From contig CANRDB010000005.1 of the NCBI GenBank assembly GCA_947629315.1, positions 1-64,000 on the forward strand: a stretch of DNA of 64,000 nt, in the 5' to 3' direction. Below are positions 8,683 through 16,617 of this stretch, in pieces. The first letter of the stretch is position 1. The number at the start of each line of letters is the position of its first letter. The notes beneath the pieces were generated by a model that had not been told where the DNA came from, did no database searches, and saw only the letters and a list, made by a program, of their open reading frames with translations. Both the position numbers and the translations under genes were made by a program. The stretch is from an uncultured Bacilli bacterium (GTDB lineage: Bacteria > Bacillota_I > Bacilli_A > RF39 > UBA660).

Positions 8683-9337
8683 ACTTTTTATACTTTTTCA
8701 TGATAGAGCGATAATTCTTTTTATAATAGGATACTAAAGAGTCATAACTACGACTACTGCGTTGATAAGCAAAGAAATCATACGCACCGCCTGTTTTGAC
8801 ATCAATACCGATGATAAAATCATAAATATTCTCATTTAGATCTTGATAGACACAGAGAATACAATGTTGTTCTGGTTGAATGATACCATTTTCTTCATGA
8901 ACTAATACACAAGTTTGAACAGATTTTTCTGTATCTTTGGAAATATCAAAGGTAGTTGAACGTTTCTGATTGATAGATTCTGATCGCTCTTGAACCCCCA
9001 TAACTGATTCTGCTGTATTTAAATCATATAACTTGATATTGCTAGCAACCCCATATCCTATATTTCGAAAAGCAAGTGATATTCGAATATGCGATTCTTT
9101 TGTACTCTCCGAAAGAATCTCCTGACGTTCTTTATCATAAAAATATTTTCCTAAAATGATAAAAAAATAAGAAAAACGATCAATTCGATCAATTCGCGAT
9201 AGCTCTCCAAGTGCTAAATAGGGTTTATGTTCCTCTCTATTTTCGTTACGAATTCGAATATATCCTGTATAGATTGTCGCAAATACCGGTACAATAATGG
9301 TTATTAGAGTTAAAAGAATACTAAGATAATCACTCAT
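8681..9337 (-). CDS. Unknown membrane-anchored protein, 218 residues
   Basis: One N-terminal membrane segment (about residues 5-27, ILLTLITIIVPVFATIYTGY), then a soluble domain. The segment RISLAFRNIGYGVASNIKLYDLN and later VLVHEENGIIQPEQHCILCVY has the beta-strand look of domains found in uncharacterised phage or host membrane proteins, but I do not recognise a named family. C-terminus is basic (KKNYRSIMKKYKK). Preceded by an AGGATGTGAT-type ribosome-binding site. Stands between typA and the DUF421 gene, separately from both. Confidence 0.75.
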   Translation of the reverse strand: MSDYLSILLTLITIIVPVFATIYTGYIRIRNENREEHKPYLALGELSRIDRIDRFSYFFIILGKYFYDKERQEILSESTKESHIRISLAFRNIGYGVASNIKLYDLNTAESVMGVQERSESINQKRSTTFDISKDTEKSVQTCVLVHEENGIIQPEQHCILCVYQDLNENIYDFIIGIDVKTGGAYDFFAYQRSSRSYDSLVSYYKKNYRSIMKKYKK

Positions 9338-9382
9338 ACTATCACATCCTACCGGAATTATAACAGACTTTTCTTACTTTGT

Positions 9383-10099
9383 CTATTCCAAAACATCTAG
9401 AGATTCGATTGTATGATTCTCACGAAATAAAGTCAATTTTCCTGTTTCATCCAACGTTGCTAAAAAAATTTCTTTCATATTAGAAATACCTTTATCCTGT
9501 AGTTGTTTCTTTAGCCAAGATTCTTCTTTTCCAAATTTTTTTAAATTTTGCTTCATGATTTTACCATCAATAATTACATTACCTGTTAAAAAATTACGAG
9601 TTACTTTTTGATTCATCACCTTTGGTGTCAATGGCTGATATTCCGCATAAGGAAGAAAACTCATTTCCCCATTTGCCTCCATCACACCGTATTGAATTTG
9701 AGAGATATCAAAATATCCCTTAATACGAGCTTCTTCTAATAAGTTATTCATATCTAATCTTACCTTTTTCATGTTTTTACGGATTAATTTTCCATCCTGA
9801 ATAATGATGGTTGGTGTCCCCATAAAGAACCGACGCAACCAAATACTATGTAACGTAATATAAGAAACAAAATAAGCAACAACTCCAAATATTAAAACAG
9901 CTAAAATACCATCAAATTCTGGAGAATCTATATTAATCGTCATCTCGGCCGCAAAATTCCCTATTGATATTCCAATAACATAGTCAAACAAACTGAATTC
10001 AGAAACTTGTTTTTTACCCACTATCTTCGTTACAATAAATAGCGTTGCTAAAGAAATTAATGCCCGATACAAAACAGCATAAAAGTTTGCAAATTCCAT
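9383..10099 (-). CDS. DUF421 membrane protein (YetF/YdfS family)
   Basis: 238 residues beginning MEFANFYAVLYRALISL. Three N-terminal membrane helices contain the family signature GKKQVSEFSLFDYVIGISIGNFAAE, followed by the cytoplasmic DUF421 domain with PTIIIQDGKLIRKNMKKVRLDMNNLLEEAR and VIIDGKIM. In spore formers several members (YetF, YrbG, SpoVA-linked proteins) sit in the membrane or affect germination; function is otherwise unclear. Start chosen at the ATG after GGTGATGGT rather than an in-frame start 45 bases upstream. Confidence 0.88.
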   Translation of the reverse strand: MEFANFYAVLYRALISLATLFIVTKIVGKKQVSEFSLFDYVIGISIGNFAAEMTINIDSPEFDGILAVLIFGVVAYFVSYITLHSIWLRRFFMGTPTIIIQDGKLIRKNMKKVRLDMNNLLEEARIKGYFDISQIQYGVMEANGEMSFLPYAEYQPLTPKVMNQKVTRNFLTGNVIIDGKIMKQNLKKFGKEESWLKKQLQDKGISNMKEIFLATLDETGKLTLFRENHTIESLDVLE

Positions 10100-10145
10100 A
10101 CCATCACCATTTTTAATATGAGTGCGATTAAAACTTTTATACAAA

Positions 10146-10169
10146 AAAAATACTAAATGACTTAGTATT
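10146..10169 (-). terminator. Rho-independent terminator of rpmE
   Basis: Minus strand AAATACTAA, loop GTCAT, TTAGTATTT then a T run, immediately after the rpmE stop. Confidence 0.8.
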
Positions 10170-10385
10170 TTACTTTTCTGTTTTTAAACCATATTTACGG
10201 TTAAACTTTTCTACACGACCTGCTTTAGAGGCAGCTGCTCCCTCTTTATTTCCACTAAAGAAAGGATGACATTTGTCGCATACTTCAATATGTAACTCTG
10301 GTTTGTTAGATTGTACTGTAAAAGTATTTCCACAAGAACAAGTTACTTTGGTTTCCATAAATTGTGGATGAATATTCTTTTTCAT
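10170..10385 (-). CDS. rpmE: 50S ribosomal protein L31
   Basis: 71 residues starting MKKNIHPQF. Zinc-binding form: CSCG near residue 15 and CDKCHPFFSG near residue 35, with the typical GRVEKFNRKYG C-terminus. The Cys-containing L31 binds zinc; Cys-lacking paralogues replace it under zinc limitation in relatives, but none is in the window. The start was set at the ATG seven bases after GGAAGGAG; a longer reading would add 35 unlikely residues. Transcribed alone with its own terminator. Confidence 0.95.
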   Translation of the reverse strand: MKKNIHPQFMETKVTCSCGNTFTVQSNKPELHIEVCDKCHPFFSGNKEGAAASKAGRVEKFNRKYGLKTEK

Positions 10386-10502
10386 GCTTTCTCTCCTTCC
10401 GCCATGACTGAAAATCCAGCCATAGATAATTAATACGTTCCTATTGTAGCAAATATTTTTTGGAATTGCAATACATAAAAAAGTAAACATTTACGTTTAC
10501 TT

Positions 10503-11144
10503 TTAATCTTTACTTCTTCCAAATAACTCTAATAGTCTTAAGAATAGGTTAATAAAATCTAGATAGATTTCAAGTGCTCCATAGATTGCTAATTTATTCT
10601 CATCATCAATTCCATAGAGATTTCTCTTTACGACTTGAACGTCATAAGCAATATATCCCATAAATATGACAATACCTAAGCAACAAAGAATAAAGTCAAA
10701 TGTTTCACTACCAATAAACATATTCACAAGTGTAGCAATCAAGATAGCAATTAACATCATTAATAGAAAAGTTCCAAATTTCGTTAAATCTATATTCGTA
10801 AAATAACCAATAGCGGCAAATAACAATAGGACCCCAGCTGTAATCGCAAATACCCAGACAATAGACATAATCTTATATAAAATAAAAATAGAAGATAATG
10901 TCAATCCAGTCAATGCAGAATACAGGAAGAATAATATGACCGCTGTAGTAAATTCCATCTTCCGGATTCTAGCCGATAAGACGATGACTACAACCAGTTC
11001 AGCAATCCAAACAATCCAATACTTTCCACCGGAAAATAAATTGTATACCATATTATCATTAGTAGATACTGCATAAGCAATACCAAACGTTACTAATAAT
11101 CCTAGAAAGAGCCACATAAAGACTTTCGAAAATAATTTATTCAT
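10503..11144 (-). CDS. Bax inhibitor-1 (BI-1/YbhL/YccA) family membrane protein
   Basis: 213 residues starting MNKLFSKVFMWLFLGLLVTF, with about seven hydrophobic helices. The pattern LTGLTLSSIF, followed by FTNIDLTKFGTFLLM and a C-terminal acidic pair (YDVQVVKR, DFINLFLRLLELFG) is that of the BI-1 superfamily, whose bacterial member YetJ is a pH-sensitive calcium leak channel. Two starts are possible (ATG at 11144 after GGTGGAG, or ATG at 11159 after AGGTGAG); I chose the better spacing. Confidence 0.9.
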   Translation of the reverse strand: MNKLFSKVFMWLFLGLLVTFGIAYAVSTNDNMVYNLFSGGKYWIVWIAELVVVIVLSARIRKMEFTTAVILFFLYSALTGLTLSSIFILYKIMSIVWVFAITAGVLLLFAAIGYFTNIDLTKFGTFLLMMLIAILIATLVNMFIGSETFDFILCCLGIVIFMGYIAYDVQVVKRNLYGIDDENKLAIYGALEIYLDFINLFLRLLELFGRSKD

Positions 11145-11169
11145 CGTTTCTCCACCCATAAACTCACCT

Positions 11170-11601
11170 CTATATTATTATATCATATTTTTTACATAAT
11201 ATAGATATTTTTTGGTTGGTATATCGAGCGATATCAGAATTCTCAGTTAGAAGAACAAGTTTTATTTTTTCTTTGCAATAACTTCTCAAAAGTTTCAATA
11301 ACTCTTCTAAATCGTCTAATTGAGTAAGTACACTATGATAATTCGTCAAATGAAATAAAGAATTTACATCTAATATAATAAGAGGTGTTTTTACTAATAT
11401 CTGTTGAAATTCTTTTCCTTGTACTTTTGTATTTTGCTCAATATTCATACTAATTTCGGTAATTCTTAAATCTTCTTGATCGTAGTAGATATCGCCTTCT
11501 TTATTACCAATAGAAAAGGTAAATGATTCTTTTTTTTGTAATCGTTCATAAATACCAAATACCAATAAAAAAATCCCCAAAATATAAATTATTTTTTTCA
11601 T
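11170..11601 (-). CDS. Unknown small membrane-anchored protein, 143 residues
   Basis: A single N-terminal hydrophobic segment (MKKIIYILGIFLLVFGIY) serves as signal or anchor. The remainder is soluble and would lie outside the cytoplasm. The half around LVKTPLIILDVNSLFHL and KIKLVLLTENSDIARYTNQK looks like alternating beta strands and helices, vaguely HAD- or Rossmann-like, but I see no complete motif and assign no function. Ribosome-binding site GGTGATAAG precedes the ATG. It lies 35 bases downstream of murA, past a hairpin terminator, and just upstream of the BI-1 gene. Confidence 0.7.
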   Translation of the reverse strand: MKKIIYILGIFLLVFGIYERLQKKESFTFSIGNKEGDIYYDQEDLRITEISMNIEQNTKVQGKEFQQILVKTPLIILDVNSLFHLTNYHSVLTQLDDLEELLKLLRSYCKEKIKLVLLTENSDIARYTNQKISILCKKYDIII

Positions 11602-11612
11602 CTTATCACCAT

Positions 11613-11635
11613 AAAAAGTAGCTTAACGCTACTTT
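11613..11635 (-). terminator. Hairpin terminator after murA
   Basis: AAAGTAGC, loop GTTAA, GCTACTTTTT on the minus strand, between the murA stop and the next gene. Confidence 0.65.
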
Positions 11636-11636
11636 A

Positions 11637-12890
11637 TTATATTTCTTCTAATTCAATTTTAGCACCCACATTTGTTAATTTTTCAATGAGATTTTCATAC
11701 CCTCTTAAGAGATGCTCTACATTATCAATAACGGTTGTTCCCTCTGCTTTTAATCCAGCTAGTACAAGACAAGCACCAGCACGTAAATCCGTAGCTTGAA
11801 CCTCTTTCCCTACCAAAGTAGTAGGACCATATATGTGAATCTTTTTCCCATCAATTTGAATATTCGCTCCCATATCATTGAGATAGGGCACATTTTGAAA
11901 ACGATTTTCATAAATAGTTTCCTCTAAAATAGATTCCCCCATACACTGTGTCAATAAGACCGTTAATGGTTGCTGCAAATCAGTCGCAAATCCTGGATAT
12001 CCTTGTGTCTTTACGTTCACTTTATTCAATTTCATAGCGGCTGATACAACGACCGCATCTCTCTCTTCTTGAATGGGAACTCCCATCTCTCTCAATTTAC
12101 TAAGAAGAGAATCAATATGCTCTGGAATAATATTCTCTACTCGTAAATTTTCTCCCATGAGCGCTCCTGCAAGAACATAGGTACCTGCCTCAATACGATC
12201 AGGAATTACTTCCATAAAACAACTACCTAAATAATCTACACCAGTAATACGAATGGTACTCGTACCAGCCCCTGTAATTTTAGCGCCCATGTTATTCAAG
12301 AAAGTGGCTACATTCACAATTTCTGGCTCTTTCGCAGCATTTTCAATGACGGTTTCCCCTTTTGCTTTTACAGCTACTAGAATCGTATTGATAGTAGCAC
12401 CTACACTAGGCATATCTAAATATACTTCTGCCCCTATTAATTCTTTCGCATCAATGGTATATTTATTCCCCTCTTCCTGAACAGTTGCTCCTAAAGCACG
12501 ATATCCCTTTAACGTTTGATCAATCGGTCTTGCTCCAATCGCACATCCACCTGGAAAATACATCTCCACATGTTTATATTTTCCTAACAATGAGGACATA
12601 AAATAGTAAGAAGCACGTAATTTTTTAGAGATATCTTCTGGTATTTCTTTATTGACAATACTAGAAGAATCTATGGACATAACACTTCCCTCTCTACTAA
12701 CTTTCGCTCCTAGATAAGCTAATATTTCATTGAGTGCATCAATATCTGAAATATTAGGGATATTATCAATTTTTACTATTTCATCTGATAAAAGAGAAGC
12801 AGGCACTAACGCAACTGCACTATTTTTAGCGCCACTAATGCGAATAGTTCCCTGAAGTTTATGTTGACCCTCTATTCGTATCCTTTTCAT
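11637..12890 (-). CDS. murA: UDP-N-acetylglucosamine 1-carboxyvinyltransferase MurA
   Basis: 417 residues, canonical length. First committed step of peptidoglycan synthesis: adds enolpyruvate from PEP to UDP-GlcNAc. The active-site loop FPGGCAIGARPID places the catalytic cysteine at residue 116, so the enzyme is predicted fosfomycin-sensitive. KNSAVALVPASLL at the N-terminus and DLRAGACLVLAGLKAEG near the C-terminus are family signatures. Start is the ATG after GGAGGAAAAT; an upstream in-frame ATG lies at the ribosome-binding site. Follows fba. Confidence 0.97.
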   Translation of the reverse strand: MKRIRIEGQHKLQGTIRISGAKNSAVALVPASLLSDEIVKIDNIPNISDIDALNEILAYLGAKVSREGSVMSIDSSSIVNKEIPEDISKKLRASYYFMSSLLGKYKHVEMYFPGGCAIGARPIDQTLKGYRALGATVQEEGNKYTIDAKELIGAEVYLDMPSVGATINTILVAVKAKGETVIENAAKEPEIVNVATFLNNMGAKITGAGTSTIRITGVDYLGSCFMEVIPDRIEAGTYVLAGALMGENLRVENIIPEHIDSLLSKLREMGVPIQEERDAVVVSAAMKLNKVNVKTQGYPGFATDLQQPLTVLLTQCMGESILEETIYENRFQNVPYLNDMGANIQIDGKKIHIYGPTTLVGKEVQATDLRAGACLVLAGLKAEGTTVIDNVEHLLRGYENLIEKLTNVGAKIELEEI

Positions 12891-12933
12891 ATTTTCCTCC
12901 ATTACTACTATATGTTATTTACCTAGATGTGTT

Positions 12934-13788
12934 CTAGTTGGCAATGTTCATTGTTCCTAACAATTCTATTTTTGCCTTGATAGCCTCTTTCATATTGGCT
13001 TCTCCTGCTTTGATAACTTTTCTTGGATCATATACCTCTTGATCGGCTTGTAATTTTTCTCGTACACCTTTCGTCCATGCTTGTTGTAGTTCAGTATTAA
13101 TATTTAATTTGCAAATACCACAAGAAATAGCTTTGCGAATTTGTTCATCATAGATACCACTACCACCATGTAAGACAAGTGGTAGATGAGTCTGCTCTTT
13201 AATCTCTTCCATTCTATCAAAAGCAAGAACTGGATCTCCATGATATGGTCCATGAACACTTCCTAAAGCAGGTGCTAAAAAGTCGATTCCTGTACTATTT
13301 ACATAAGTGACACAATCAGCAACCTCTGCATAGAGAATTCCTGCTACCACACCGTCTTCTTGTCCTCCGACATGACCAATTTCTCCTTCCACTGAAACTC
13401 CTCTTGGATGAGCATAGTCAACCACTTTTTTAGAAATTTCAATATTGGTATTTAAATCCTCATGAGAGGCATCAATCATAACAGATGTAAAACCTGCATC
13501 AATCGCACTGACACAAGATTCATAACTGCTGGCATGATCTAAATGGATTGCGACGGGAACAGTAATGGATAAATACTGCATTAAGTTTTTAATCATCCCT
13601 ACTACCGTTTCATATCCACCCATATATTTCGCAGCTCCTTCACTAACTCCTAAAATAACGGGACTCTTACATGCTTCACATTCCTCTAAAATAAACCGAG
13701 TCCATTCTAGATTATTGATATTAAATTGCGCTACTGCGTATTTATGTTCTTTTGCTTCCTGTAACATTCTAGTCATATTTTCTAACAT
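12934..13788 (-). CDS. fba: Class II fructose-1,6-bisphosphate aldolase
   Basis: 284 residues. Zinc-dependent aldolase cleaving fructose-1,6-bisphosphate to glyceraldehyde-3-phosphate and dihydroxyacetone phosphate. Motifs: AVAQFNINNLEW at the N-terminus, IHLDHASSYE (catalytic Asp and zinc His), VEGEIGHVGG, LVLHGGSG and KLNINTELQ. The fba-murA order is shared with B. subtilis (fbaA ... murAB). Ribosome-binding site AGGTGAT precedes ATG. Substrate could also be tagatose-bisphosphate in some paralogues, but the genomic setting favours glycolytic use. Confidence 0.95.
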   Translation of the reverse strand: MLENMTRMLQEAKEHKYAVAQFNINNLEWTRFILEECEACKSPVILGVSEGAAKYMGGYETVVGMIKNLMQYLSITVPVAIHLDHASSYESCVSAIDAGFTSVMIDASHEDLNTNIEISKKVVDYAHPRGVSVEGEIGHVGGQEDGVVAGILYAEVADCVTYVNSTGIDFLAPALGSVHGPYHGDPVLAFDRMEEIKEQTHLPLVLHGGSGIYDEQIRKAISCGICKLNINTELQQAWTKGVREKLQADQEVYDPRKVIKAGEANMKEAIKAKIELLGTMNIAN

Positions 13789-13852
13789 ATTATCACCTAA
13801 CTATAGTATATTATTGAACACAATAGAAAGCAAGAATTTTAAAAAGAATATG

Positions 13853-13881
13853 AAAAATACTGTCAACTATTTGACAGTATT
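13853..13881 (-). terminator. Rho-independent terminator of the mntP-like gene
   Basis: ATACTGTCAA, loop ATAG, TTGACAGTAT then TTTTT on the minus strand: a perfect 10-bp stem just after the stop codon. Confidence 0.8.
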
Positions 13882-14398
13882 AGAGGTGTAAAAAAGCGAG
13901 AATAAGAAAAAATAAACCACCTAGAACGATTGCTATTTTTCCAAAATATTGATACATTTTCTTACCAATCTTTAATCCTAAATAGGTAAAAAAACTACTA
14001 AAAAGAGCGAACGAGAATGGTGCTACCAAAGTAAAAGTAGAAAGAGCAATACCAACTGTAAAACTGTCTAAACTGACTGCCAAACTAAAGAGAACAATGT
14101 CACGAATAGTAGTCAATCGAGAAACGGTTCGTTCTTCTTTCAATTCTAATAGAAGCATAATTCCTAAATATAAATAAATAATAAAGGTAACAAAATGGAG
14201 AGATAAATGAGAATATTCTACTAGATAATACTTGACACCCATTCCTAGTACTGGCATTAGAAAATGAAAAATACCAACGGTGAGAGAAAGTTTTTTACAA
14301 ACTATGGAGTCTAATTCTAATGTTCCATAAGCAAGCGCTAAAGAAAAAGCATCCATACTAAGCGATATGGATACTAAGATGATTGATAGTATTTCCAC
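13880..14398 (-). CDS. MntP/YtaF family membrane protein
   Basis: 172 residues, six membrane segments in two related halves, each with the family signature: SLSMDAFSLALAYG (about 12-25) and AVSLDSFTVGIALS (about 107-120). MntP exports manganese; the related YtaF is expressed during sporulation in Bacillus. Placement next to spoIIR slightly favours the YtaF-type role, but sequence alone cannot decide. Start is a GTG after AGGTGATACT. Confidence 0.85.
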   Translation of the reverse strand: MEILSIILVSISLSMDAFSLALAYGTLELDSIVCKKLSLTVGIFHFLMPVLGMGVKYYLVEYSHLSLHFVTFIIYLYLGIMLLLELKEERTVSRLTTIRDIVLFSLAVSLDSFTVGIALSTFTLVAPFSFALFSSFFTYLGLKIGKKMYQYFGKIAIVLGGLFFLILAFLHL

Positions 14399-14441
14399 AG
14401 TATCACCTATAACAGTTTACTAAGAAATACGAATATTTATA

Positions 14442-14951
14442 CTAAAAATATTTTTCAATCATATCTGCTACTAAAGACCGATATTCTACTTCTTCCATTT
14501 GATTATTTTCTAATAAGCATAGCGGAGGAAATAATACACACCACCAGTTCTTACCATTGCCACTTCCTAACGTTACTACTAACGATTGATAATAACCCTC
14601 ATCATAAGTAATTCCTTTATACTCTTTTTGGGGAAAATAGTTCATACCGTAATGAATCGAAAAATCTTGATTTCCTAGTTGATTGGCGATTAATTTTTCT
14701 ACCGTCGGTAAACTACGTTCAATCACAGCAGATGCATTAGAAACTCCTTTGACATCCTTTAACTGATGGTAGTAATATTGTTCTAATTCGTCCTTGATAG
14801 AGAGTTTTAATTGTTGATCACGTTCTTCATTGCTATTGCCAATAACACGAATACGGATTGCTTCTTTAGGAATCATTTGGGTATCTGAAACTACCTTTCC
14901 CATCATGAAATAAAAACTAATAATTGCTATTAAAAAAAGTATCTTTTTCAT
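14442..14951 (-). CDS. spoIIR: Stage II sporulation protein R (SpoIIR)
   Basis: 169 residues with an N-terminal signal segment (about 3-18). The motifs IPKEAIRIRVIGNSNEERDQ and GNGKNWWCVLFPPLCLL are diagnostic of SpoIIR, the forespore-secreted signal that activates the SpoIIGA protease to process pro-sigma-E in the mother cell. Family length is about 200, so this copy is slightly short at the C-terminus. In Bacillus the gene is read by sigma-F; a GTATA box lies about 40 bases upstream (near 14991), but I see no good -10 partner. Good evidence of a sporulation programme now or in the recent past. Confidence 0.93.
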   Translation of the reverse strand: MKKILFLIAIISFYFMMGKVVSDTQMIPKEAIRIRVIGNSNEERDQQLKLSIKDELEQYYYHQLKDVKGVSNASAVIERSLPTVEKLIANQLGNQDFSIHYGMNYFPQKEYKGITYDEGYYQSLVVTLGSGNGKNWWCVLFPPLCLLENNQMEEVEYRSLVADMIEKYF

Positions 14952-14995
14952 TTTATCACCTACTCTATGTTGGACTATTTAATAACTTTTTATAC

Positions 14996-15022
14996 AAAAA
15001 AAATATGAAAATTCATATTTTT
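14996..15022 (-). terminator. Rho-independent terminator of the zinc-ribbon membrane protein gene
   Basis: AAAAAATATGAA and TTCATATTTTTT form an A+T-rich stem followed by T residues on the minus strand. Confidence 0.7.
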
Positions 15023-15026
15023 TTCA

Positions 15027-15389
15027 TTATTCTAGAGCAAGGATAATGCAATTGACAATAAAACCAATAATTCCTGCTATACCAGCATACTTAGCCGTAT
15101 TTGGTTTCGTATGCATAAAAACAGCATACAAAATCCAACCAGCAATAGGGATAAAAAATCCTAAAACAACCCATCCCCAACCTACATTCATATCTACAGG
15201 GCGTACATAAGGATTATAAGGTTGCCCATTATAGATAGGTTGTGAACTCATAGGTGCTGATCCATGATACATAGGCTGTGAATTCATAGGAGATGTACCA
15301 TTTTGATTAGGATACGGACCACCACAATTCGCACATACTAAGTGATAGTCTTCCATAGTATTTCCACAATAAGGACAAATTTTTGCCAT
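15027..15389 (-). CDS. Zinc-ribbon membrane protein, 120 residues
   Basis: Starts MAKICPYCGNTMEDYHLVCANCG: two CxxC knuckles forming a small zinc ribbon, then a Met/Pro/Ser/Asn-rich linker with two near-repeats (PMNSQPMYHGSA, PMSSQPIYNG), then two membrane helices (WGWVVLGFFIPIAGWILYAVF and YAGIAGIIGFIVNCIIL). The start is fixed by a perfect AAGGAGGT site. Function unknown; the same architecture recurs at 36516-36875. It lies just downstream of rlmH. Confidence 0.88.
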   Translation of the reverse strand: MAKICPYCGNTMEDYHLVCANCGGPYPNQNGTSPMNSQPMYHGSAPMSSQPIYNGQPYNPYVRPVDMNVGWGWVVLGFFIPIAGWILYAVFMHTKPNTAKYAGIAGIIGFIVNCIILALE

Positions 15390-15402
15390 AGTTACCTCCT
15401 TT

Positions 15403-15858
15403 TTATTTATGATAAGATTCATGATTTTGAATCTTATATGCACGATAAATTTGTTCTAACAACAATACGCGAAATAATTGATGGGGAAAGGTTAATTTTG
15501 AAAATGACAAAGCATAGTGAGCATTGTGCTTTAAAGTTGGATGAAGTCCGTAAGAGCCTCCAATAATAAACGTAATATTGGCATAATGTCCAGATAATCG
15601 TTCTAATTTCTGTTGAAAAGCAATAGAATCTAACTCTTCTCCCTCAATTTCTAATGTAATGACATAATCTTTTAAAGAAAGATGTCTTTCAATCTCTTCC
15701 TTTTCTTTTTCTAAGATAACGGGAATTTCCATTCCACTATAATCGTTACATTCAATAATTTCCAATTTGGTATATTTCGATAATCGTTTTTCATATTCTT
15801 TGATAGCATTTTTCCAATATTCTTCTTTTATTTTACCCACACAAATAATTTTTATCAT
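15403..15858 (-). CDS. rlmH: 23S rRNA pseudouridine-1915 N3-methyltransferase RlmH
   Basis: 151 residues, near the usual 155-160. SPOUT-class methyltransferase that modifies helix 69 of 23S rRNA. VGKIKEEYWKNAIKEYEKRL at the N-terminus and the knot motif FIIGGSYGLHP, then ALSFSKLTFPHQLFRVLLLEQIYRAYKI, are diagnostic. Overlaps walJ by four bases (ATGA). The walJ-rlmH pairing matches the B. subtilis yycJ-yydA region. Confidence 0.96.
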   Translation of the reverse strand: MIKIICVGKIKEEYWKNAIKEYEKRLSKYTKLEIIECNDYSGMEIPVILEKEKEEIERHLSLKDYVITLEIEGEELDSIAFQQKLERLSGHYANITFIIGGSYGLHPTLKHNAHYALSFSKLTFPHQLFRVLLLEQIYRAYKIQNHESYHK

Positions 15859-16616
15859 AATAAGAACATCTCCGTAGCTTCTTTTTGAGAAGCAATGACA
15901 ATATTGGAAAAAGAGATATTATGGTCATGTAACTCCTTCTGAAGAGAAGTAAGTGCTAAATCAGGAGTATTATTCTGTTCACTTAAATGCGCTAACACAA
16001 CCACTTTTGTATCTTCGCCTATAAATTTAGATAAATAATAAGCGGAATCTTCATTAGACAAGTGTCCTTGATCACTTAATATTCTCATTTTAGTTTGGTG
16101 TGGATAATTGGGATTATTCATTAATTTTTCTACATTATGATTACTTTCAAAAACATAGACAGTTCGATTTTTTAACAAAGAATGATATTTCTCATGAACA
16201 TAACCGGTATCAGTGATATAGACAACCGATTTTCCATCCTCTTCAATAAGATAGCCATTAGAATCTTCTACATCATGAGAAGTTTTGATAACATGGATTG
16301 TCATCGAATCTACCTTGGCAGAAGTATCTATATAGATAGGATTACTTAGTTCTAAATGGGCTTCTCGTTCAATCTTTTCGGTAATATAAACAGTTGGATG
16401 ATATTTTTTCAAAAAGACTGGTAGTCCACTCACGTGATCGACATGAGCATGAGTAATGAGCACCATATCAATACTATCTGGTTCAACACCTCTTGCACGC
16501 AATCTTCTCTCTACATTGATACAAGTAATTCCAATATCAATGAGAATGCGATGATTCTTTGTCTCAACGTAAGTACAATTTCCTTTACTACCACTCGCTA
16601 ATACACAACACTTCAT
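15855..16616 (-). CDS. walJ: Metallo-beta-lactamase fold protein WalJ (YycJ)
   Basis: 253 residues. N-terminus MKCCVLASGSKGNCTYVE is typical of YycJ, and THAHVDHVSGL is the metal-binding HxHxDH motif; a second metal-site His lies in VVLAHLSEQNN. YycJ proteins act as 5'-exonucleases in mismatch repair in Bacillus and are often linked to the WalKR operon. Here walK, walR, walH and walI are absent from the window. Co-directional and overlapping with rlmH. Confidence 0.92.
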   Translation of the reverse strand: MKCCVLASGSKGNCTYVETKNHRILIDIGITCINVERRLRARGVEPDSIDMVLITHAHVDHVSGLPVFLKKYHPTVYITEKIEREAHLELSNPIYIDTSAKVDSMTIHVIKTSHDVEDSNGYLIEEDGKSVVYITDTGYVHEKYHSLLKNRTVYVFESNHNVEKLMNNPNYPHQTKMRILSDQGHLSNEDSAYYLSKFIGEDTKVVVLAHLSEQNNTPDLALTSLQKELHDHNISFSNIVIASQKEATEMFLL

Positions 16617-16617
16617 A